Assembly: GCA_902782225.1 (NCBI GenBank)
Contig: CACZMF010000002.1
Location: 62,001-126,000 of the forward strand
DNA from: an uncultured Bacteroidia bacterium
GTDB taxonomy: Bacteria; Bacteroidota; Bacteroidia; Bacteroidales; UBA932
Reading direction: 5' to 3'
Length of the DNA stretch: 64,000 nucleotides
How positions within the stretch are numbered: position 1 is the first letter of the stretch; each line of letters begins with the position of its first letter. Below, piece by piece: positions 56,891 through 64,000 of this stretch. The notes beneath the pieces were generated by a model. The model was given only the letters and a program-made list of their open reading frames with translations, ran no database searches and was not told the origin of the DNA. The position numbers and the translations under genes were made by a program.

Positions 56891-59134
56891 ATGCTCACTC
56901 TCATGCTTGCCGCGGCCATTGCCGCTTCCAGTCCCGTGCTCAGGCCGGACAACATTCCTGAAATAGTATCCCTTCTGACCCTGGAGGAGAAAGCCGCCAT
57001 CCTTGTGGGGTGCGGATCCACCGCCTTCGACGGCATAGGCCGCAACGACGTGGGCGTCAAAGGCAGCGCCGGCGCCACCCACGCCATTCCGCGCCTCGGC
57101 ATCCCGTCCATAGTGCTTGCCGACGGTCCTGCGGGCCTGCGCATCGACCCCACCCGCCCGGGCACGGACAAGACGTTCTACTGTACGGGTTTCCCTATCG
57201 GCACCATGCTCGCCTCCACCTGGAATCCCGGTCTTGTCCGGGAAGCCGGGCAGGCGATGGGTAACGAAGTGCTCGAGTACGGGGTGGACGTGCTCCTGGG
57301 CCCGGGCGTGAACATCCATCGCAACCCGCTCTGCGGCAGGAACTTCGAGTACTATTCCGAGGATCCCGTGCTGGCCGGGGAGACGGCCGCCGCCATGGTG
57401 GACGGAATCGAGTCCAACGGAGTAGGTGCCTGCGTGAAGCACTTTGCGGTCAACAACCAGGAGCTGAACCGGCTCCACAACGATGCCCGCGTGAGCCGGC
57501 GCGCCCTGCGTGAGATCTACCTCAAGGTGTTCGAGATAGCGGTGCGCAAGTCCCAGCCGTGGACCCTGATGACCTCCTACAACTACATCAACGGCACCCA
57601 CGCGTCCGAGGCCCCCTGGCTCCTGACCGACATACTCCGTGGCGACTGGGGATTCGAGGGCACGGTGATGACCGACTGGGGCGGCGGATACGACACGGCA
57701 GCCCAGATCCACGCCGGCAACGAGCTCATCCAGTCCGGTTCCGACGCCCGCTACAACGCCCTGATATCCGCAGTCAAGGAGGGCCGGCTTTCGATGGCGG
57801 ACGTGGACAGGAGCGTGACCCGTGCCCTTGAACTGATAGTGAAATGCCCCGCCTACAGGGGTTACAAGCACTCCGACGCTCCCGACCTGGAGGCGCACGC
57901 AGCCGTGTGCCGCAAGGTGGCGGATGAAGGGGTGGTGCTGCTCAAGAACGAAGGCGCCCTGCCTTTCGGCCCATCCGGCACCACGGCGCTGCTCGGTGTG
58001 ACTTCTTATGCTTTTATAGCCGGAGGCACCGGCTCCGGCGATGTCCACCGTCCCTATGTGGTGGATCTGCAGCAGGGCCTTGCCGACGAGGGATTCACGC
58101 TCGAGGGCGGCCTGGACCAGTTCTACACCGCGTATATGCAGGACGAACGCTGGCGTTGCGCAATGGTGGACGGAAAGAATTCGTGGGTAATCGACAGGGA
58201 ACGTCCGATAGAGGTGGTGCCGGTGGACCTTATCCGCGCCGCCGCTGAATCCGCAGACCGCGCCGTCGTGACTTTCGGACGCGTGTTCGGAGAAGGAAAA
58301 GACAGGGATCTGTATCATAGCTACCTCCTGCAGGACAGGGAGTTGCAGCTCCTGCGCGAGACTTCGCAGGCGTTCCGGAGCAGGGGCAAGAAAGTGACTG
58401 TCATACTGAATATCGGGGGCGTCGTGGAAGTGGACAGCTGGAAGGATTTGGCCGACGCCATAATCATCTGCTGGCAGCCCGGGGAAGAGGGAGGACACAC
58501 GGTCGCATCCGTGCTCAGCGGCGAGGTGAACCCCTCGGGGCGCCTTCCCATGACCATATCAAGGCGTTACGAAGACGAACCGTCAGCTTCCAATTTCCCG
58601 CTGATCTATGCCGACAAGCCCTTCAACTACTCTTTCTACCGCCGCCTTGAAGGCAATAAGAAAGACTACACCGTCAAGGACATAGACTACACCGACTATG
58701 AAGAGGATATCTGGGTGGGCTACAGATATTTCTGCACTAAGGCCCCTCGCAGAGTGGCTTACCCCTTCGGCTATGGCCTGAGTTATACTTCCTTCAAATG
58801 GAAGAACATGAAGGTGGAGGAAGCGGAAGGCGGATGGAAGGTGCGCGTGGACGTCACGAACACCGGAAAGCGGGCCGGGAAAGATGTGGTGGAGCTGTAT
58901 GTCTCAGCCCCGGGAAAGGATATGGAGAAGCCCGCCCGTGAGCTCAAGGCTTTTGCCAAGACCCCGGAACTGCAGCCTGGAGAGACCTGCACCGTGGAAA
59001 TGACGCTTGCGGAAAGCGACCTTGCCTCCTGGAGCGAGGCCTCCGGGGCCTGGGTCACGGAAAAGGGGCGCTACCGCCTGATTGCGGCGCGCAATGCCGC
59101 CGATCGCGGCCTGCGCAGGAAAATAAGGATCTAA
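56891..59134 (+). CDS. Glycoside hydrolase family 3 (beta-glucosidase-like)
   Basis: 747 residues from the ATG at 56891; a short signal peptide (MLTLMLAAAIAASS) suggests export. GH3 N-domain about 20-320: LLGPGVNIHRNPLCGRNFEY, ACVKHFAVNNQE and the nucleophile Asp in VMTDWGGGYD near residue 260. The (alpha/beta)6 sandwich domain follows (about 340-560) and includes IICWQPGEEGGHTVASVLSG. A C-terminal fibronectin III-like domain (about 620-740) has VDVTNTGKRAGKDVVELYVS. Likely removes beta-linked glucose or related sugars in the periplasm. Its stop overlaps the convergent gene by 4 bases. Confidence 0.92.
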   Translation: MLTLMLAAAIAASSPVLRPDNIPEIVSLLTLEEKAAILVGCGSTAFDGIGRNDVGVKGSAGATHAIPRLGIPSIVLADGPAGLRIDPTRPGTDKTFYCTGFPIGTMLASTWNPGLVREAGQAMGNEVLEYGVDVLLGPGVNIHRNPLCGRNFEYYSEDPVLAGETAAAMVDGIESNGVGACVKHFAVNNQELNRLHNDARVSRRALREIYLKVFEIAVRKSQPWTLMTSYNYINGTHASEAPWLLTDILRGDWGFEGTVMTDWGGGYDTAAQIHAGNELIQSGSDARYNALISAVKEGRLSMADVDRSVTRALELIVKCPAYRGYKHSDAPDLEAHAAVCRKVADEGVVLLKNEGALPFGPSGTTALLGVTSYAFIAGGTGSGDVHRPYVVDLQQGLADEGFTLEGGLDQFYTAYMQDERWRCAMVDGKNSWVIDRERPIEVVPVDLIRAAAESADRAVVTFGRVFGEGKDRDLYHSYLLQDRELQLLRETSQAFRSRGKKVTVILNIGGVVEVDSWKDLADAIIICWQPGEEGGHTVASVLSGEVNPSGRLPMTISRRYEDEPSASNFPLIYADKPFNYSFYRRLEGNKKDYTVKDIDYTDYEEDIWVGYRYFCTKAPRRVAYPFGYGLSYTSFKWKNMKVEEAEGGWKVRVDVTNTGKRAGKDVVELYVSAPGKDMEKPARELKAFAKTPELQPGETCTVEMTLAESDLASWSEASGAWVTEKGRYRLIAARNAADRGLRRKIRI

Positions 59135-59406
59135 AGATTCAGAAGACGCCGGCACTCCGGGTTGTCCGCCGTGCCTGGCAGAAGCCGCAGGATACGGTCG
59201 GTCCCGGTGATTTCGCTCATCACCGCGAGGTCCCTGACGGCTTCTTCCTCGATCACGTGGAAGCGTTCGGGGGAGTCGGCGCATATGTCCTCAATGGATG
59301 AGCCGATTTTGTGCTCTATGTACTCCCGAAGGTCGGTGAAGGGGAGCCCGGGATGGAGTGCGGCTGCGGCTTCCGGCGAGGCGTCGTGGGAAATGGCGAA
59401 AATCAT
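59131..59406 (-). CDS. Short shikimate-kinase-like protein without a P-loop
   Basis: 91 residues, function unknown. The stretch GLPFTDLREYIEHKIGSSIE followed by a Glu-rich helix (FHVIEEEAVRDLAVMSE) closely follows the pattern of shikimate kinase after its P-loop. There, LGLPFxDxDxxIExxxGxSI is followed by FRxxExxxL. At the place where GxxGxGKS/T should stand, this protein has SHDASPEAAAALHP, with no Gly-Lys-Ser, and it ends well before the lid and adenine-binding parts. It may be a decayed or repurposed fragment, or a chance likeness. Its ATG overlaps the stop of the upstream unknown gene (ATGA), which argues it is translated. Confidence 0.5.
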   Translation of the reverse strand: MIFAISHDASPEAAAALHPGLPFTDLREYIEHKIGSSIEDICADSPERFHVIEEEAVRDLAVMSEITGTDRILRLLPGTADNPECRRLLNL

Positions 59407-60086
59407 CTGAATGAATATAAACGGTAGTCTTCGGTGCCGAAGGTGAGGTGGTAGCGGGGCTTGTCGGACGGGTCGCCGGTGGGGGTCACGGTCACGCGCA
59501 CGGCGGTTTCGGGAGTATGCTCCGAGAAGGCCTTGTCCGCCTCAGCCGGATCCTTCACCACCCTGACGCCTCTCGGGACGCCCCTGCAGATGGCTTTCAC
59601 GCCTGTGTATGCCACTGTCTCAGAGTTGATTGCGGCATCTGTGTAGTCCTGGATCACGCTTATATATGCAGGCATATAGATATAGACGCGGCCGGACTGG
59701 TCCTGTTCGCCCGAAATAGGCAGCGAGACCACGGTGAAGGGCTTTTTCAGGTCGTTGGGGTCTTCTGGCTTGCCGCCCTTTTCAAGGGTGAGGCAGATTA
59801 TGCCGCGGCTTGTTTCCGTGTGGAGGAAGTAGTAGTCGGGGCTGGTCTTCTGCTTTTCGTATTGTTCGGGGGTGCAGAATTCGTAGGGTGAGATGGTCCA
59901 GAGGGATGTGACTTCCTGCCTTATGGAGCGCCCCATGGGGCCGGCGTCGAGGACTATTTTGGTGGTCTTGCTCCTGAAATCCTGCATTTTGTAGCCCTTG
60001 GTGTAGATGCGTTTCTGCCCCCAGGAAGGGAGGGCCGCTGCGACCAGCACCAAAACCAACAAAAATTTGCCAAACGCCTTTTTCAT
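59403..60086 (-). CDS. Secreted protein of unknown function
   Basis: 227 residues with a signal peptide (MKKAFGKFLLVLVLVAAALPSWGQ). The mature protein is predicted mainly beta, with several Tyr/Phe strands (RVYIYMPAYISVIQDYTDAA, YHLTFGTEDYRLYSF) and no Cys pair or catalytic motif I recognise. It looks like the conserved periplasmic unknowns common in Bacteroidales. It begins 5 bases after a -7 element (leaderless arrangement) and is coupled by an ATGA overlap to the short kinase-like gene. It is divergent from dnaX. Confidence 0.75.
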   Translation of the reverse strand: MKKAFGKFLLVLVLVAAALPSWGQKRIYTKGYKMQDFRSKTTKIVLDAGPMGRSIRQEVTSLWTISPYEFCTPEQYEKQKTSPDYYFLHTETSRGIICLTLEKGGKPEDPNDLKKPFTVVSLPISGEQDQSGRVYIYMPAYISVIQDYTDAAINSETVAYTGVKAICRGVPRGVRVVKDPAEADKAFSEHTPETAVRVTVTPTGDPSDKPRYHLTFGTEDYRLYSFR

Positions 60087-60091
60087 ATCAA

Positions 60092-60099
60092 CAAAGTTA
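60092..60099 (-). promoter_or_regulatory. -7 element for the minus-strand unknown pair, nearly leaderless
   Basis: TAACTTTG on the minus strand ends 5 bases before the ATG at 60086. Confidence 0.6.
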
Positions 60100-60112
60100 T
60101 ATAAAAATTCAC

Positions 60113-60120
60113 TACATTTG
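60113..60120 (+). promoter_or_regulatory. -7 element for dnaX-lptB
   Basis: TACATTTG, 20 bases before the dnaX ATG, in a 54-base divergent region. Confidence 0.6.
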
Positions 60121-60140
60121 TAGAATCAACCCGTATTTTT

Positions 60141-62086
60141 ATGGCACAATATATAGTATCAGCCCGCAAATACCGTCCCGATTCTTTTGAGAGCCTCATA
60201 GGTCAGGACAATATTGCCCGCACCCTCAAGAACTCCATACTCCGCGGCCAGTTGGCGCATGCCTATCTGTTCTGCGGCCCAAGGGGTGTAGGCAAAACCA
60301 GTGCCGCGCGCATTTTCGCGAAGACGATCAACTGTTCCCATCCCACCGCAGATATGGAACCGTGCGGTGAATGCGAATCCTGCGTGTCGTTCCGGGAGGG
60401 CCGGTCGTATTGCATCCATGAGCTGGACGCGGCGTCCAACAACGGGGTCGAAGACATCAAGGCGCTAATGGAGCAGGTGCAGATTCCTCCGCAGGTCGGC
60501 CGCTACAGCGTGTACATCATCGATGAGGTGCATATGCTCACACAGTCGGCCTTCAACGCCTTCCTCAAGACGCTCGAGGAGCCCCCGGCACATGCCATCT
60601 TCATACTTGCCACCACCGAGAAGCACAAGATAATCCCGACCATCCTGAGCCGCTGCCAGACCTACGACTTCAACCGCATCAGCGTCCCGGACATCGTCCG
60701 CAACCTGCGCGACATCGCGGGAAAGGAAGGGGTCACGGTGGATGACGAGTCGCTCCACGTGATGGCCCACAAGGCGGACGGCGCCATGCGCGACGCCCTG
60801 ACAATATTCGACCAGACGGTCGCCTTCTGCGGCACGGACATAAAATACGAAGACGTGATCCGCAACCTCGGGGTGCTGGACTACGAATACAGTTTCCGTC
60901 TGGTGGATGCCTTCCTGGCGAAAGACTACGCCACGGCCCTGCTGACTTTCGACGAGATACTTGCCAAGGGCTTCAACGCCCTGCATTTCATATCGGCTCT
61001 CGGAGCGCATTTCCGCGACCTGCTGGTCAGCCGCACCGGCGGCCTGGAGTCGCTGCTCGACCTGCCCGGCTCGCTGCGTGAGCGCTACCGGGAGCAGGCG
61101 GGGAGGACGTCCCTTAAGTTCCTCTACGATGCCATCGGGGTCGTGTCGCAATGCGAGGCCGGCTACCGCGCCTCCACCAACCAGCGGCTGCATATTGAGT
61201 TCGCGCTTATGCGCCTTGCCTTCCTCGGTGGTTTGCCCGCCGAGCAACCGGCCAAGCCGGCCGCTGCTGCTCCGCAGCAACCTACTATCCCCCTGCACCC
61301 CCAGGGGACGGGGGGCGTTCCCCCCGAAACCCCCTGCGCTGATCCGAAGCCAACTACCATCTCCGCTCCGAATCAGGTAGCTGGAATCGGGAGCGAAATC
61401 GCCCAAAACGCTCCCGTTTCGCCTAAAAAGGAGGCTAGCGGGAGCGAAATCGCCCAAAACGTTCCCGTTTCGCCTGAAAAGGAGGCTAGCGGGAAGGAAA
61501 ACGGCGAAAACGATCCCGTAGCAGAGGCGAAGGCTCCGGCTGCTGCCCCGGATCCGGCTCCGGCTCCGGCCCCGGCCCCGGCTGCGGCACCGGAGGCGCC
61601 GGCGCCCAGGAAGAGGCCGGTGAAGAGGGCGTCGGGATTGTCGCTGGCGTCGCTTATGAGCGACGATGAAATCACCGTGGAGCTTGCTCCCGATGCTGCC
61701 CCGGAGGCTCCCCGGCCGCTGCCTGACGCCGAAACAGTCGGCTCGAAGTGGAAGGAGCTTGCGGCGATGTATTCCTCGCAGCCCCGGCTTTCCAGCGCGC
61801 TGGCCAATGCAAAGCTGGAGACCCGCGAGGAAGAAGGCATGCTTATCGTGGATTTCGCCCTTGTCAACGAGGCCCAGAAGAACTGGATAGCCGAGAAGAA
61901 GCTCCGCGAGCTGGAAGAGCGCTTCCAGAAGTTGCTCGAATGCACGAAACTGCGTCTGGAGCCCTGTGTAATACCTGAAGAAGAGCAGGAGGCCAAGATC
62001 TACATGCCTGTGGAAAAGGCGCAGGACCTGATGGCCAAGAATGCCGAATTCAGTGAATTGGTTAAAGATTTAGCATTAGATATACG

Positions 62087-62090
<4 letters not shown>
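60141..62090 (+). CDS. dnaX: DNA polymerase III subunit gamma/tau
   Basis: 649 residues. ATPase of the replicative clamp loader. Opens with the family start [20 protein letters not shown]. Walker A is [19 protein letters not shown] (about 47). The zinc module has [17 protein letters not shown]. Walker B is [11 protein letters not shown], and the sensor region has [18 protein letters not shown]. Clamp-loader helical domains run to about 370. A linker (about 375-500) is low in complexity and contains a duplicated 51-bp DNA segment and Pro/Ala repeats, followed by a small C-terminal domain (about 535-649) of the tau type. No frameshift signal for a separate gamma form was identified. The stop overlaps the lptB ATG (ATGA). 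Confidence 0.95.
61389..61490 (+). repeat. Tandem 51-bp duplication in the dnaX linker
   Basis: Two adjacent 51-base units (61389-61439 and 61440-61490) differ at about two positions and encode GSEIAQN(A/V)PVSP(K/E)KEAS twice. A degenerate third start follows (GGGAAGGAAAACGGCGAAAA). The first unit contains an inverted repeat, GGGAGCG with CGCTCCC. Just upstream (about 61296-61335) are alternating G and C runs able to form further hairpins. All are in frame, lengthening the tau linker. Confidence 0.85.

Positions 62091-64000
<1,910 letters not shown>

Noticed and set aside
61296..61335. G/C-run palindrome in dnaX as a transcription terminator or programmed frameshift site
   Set aside because: No T-run follows, and no A-rich slippery heptamer precedes the hairpins; the frame stays open to the normal tau C-terminus.

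Overview
The window is a densely packed, GC-rich stretch of a Bacteroidota chromosome, most probably from the order Bacteroidales. The evidence is the Bacteroidetes-type promoter elements (TAnnTTTG, often with an upstream TTG about 20 nt away), a fimbrillin-like lipoprotein, two TonB-dependent receptors with carboxypeptidase-regulatory-like N-termini, BACON-like and DUF5689-like lipoproteins, and Bacteroidales-style gene neighbourhoods. No genus can be fixed from sequence reading alone; a GC-rich gut or rumen lineage such as the Rikenellaceae or an uncultured relative is a guess. No gap between genes exceeds about 175 bases, and I see no rRNA, tRNA, CRISPR array, insertion sequence or prophage.

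Layout. 1-1.2 kb: tail of an upstream gene and a fimbrillin-like lipoprotein. 1.2-4.7 kb: a small unknown protein, a DacB-type D-Ala-D-Ala carboxypeptidase, and on the minus strand metK-smpB. 4.8-10.2 kb: an Oar-like TonB-dependent receptor plus a multidomain BACON/OB-fold lipoprotein, closed by a strong terminator. 10.3-21.2 kb: from a canonical promoter, a tight run of a second BACON/OB-fold lipoprotein, a secreted DNA/RNA non-specific endonuclease, an endonuclease/exonuclease/phosphatase-family lipoprotein, a TonB-dependent receptor, a DUF5689-like OB-fold lipoprotein and an M3 peptidase. I read this as a candidate surface nucleic-acid capture, degradation and uptake locus, the most interesting region of the window. 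21.2-27.1 kb: gpmI, manA, rnr and an M28 peptidase fused to a barrel-like domain; the rnr tail and the peptidase signal peptide share 92 bases in two frames. 27.1-28.9 kb: a small kinase-like/phosphatase pair with different codon flavour.

29-35.7 kb: dapF, then a minus-strand operon rdgB - S41 peptidase - U32 protein, diverging from a polyprenyl synthase - rsgA pair; then a nucleoside deaminase. 35.7-45.3 kb: pbpC and an alpha-2-macroglobulin lipoprotein, divergent and sharing overlapping promoters, an EamA transporter carrying a dispersed DNA repeat inside its coding region, and two overlapping lipoprotein hydrolases. 45.4-53.7 kb: uvrA, then minus-strand MBL hydrolase - nucleoside kinase - recO, diverging from tandem deoxynucleoside kinases and a long-chain acyl-CoA ligase. 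53.7-59.1 kb: sugar transporter, ROK glucokinase, FKBP lipoprotein and a GH3 glycosidase. 59.1-64 kb: two minus-strand unknowns (one resembling a shikimate kinase without a P-loop), dnaX with a repeat-bearing linker, lptB and the start of atpD.

Most of the window is housekeeping (cell wall, nucleotide pools, DNA repair and replication, glycolysis, RNA decay). A recurring feature is promoters whose -7 element ends only 3-7 nt before the start codon, predicting leaderless or nearly leaderless messages at several genes. All assignments come from reading motifs by eye; no database search was possible.
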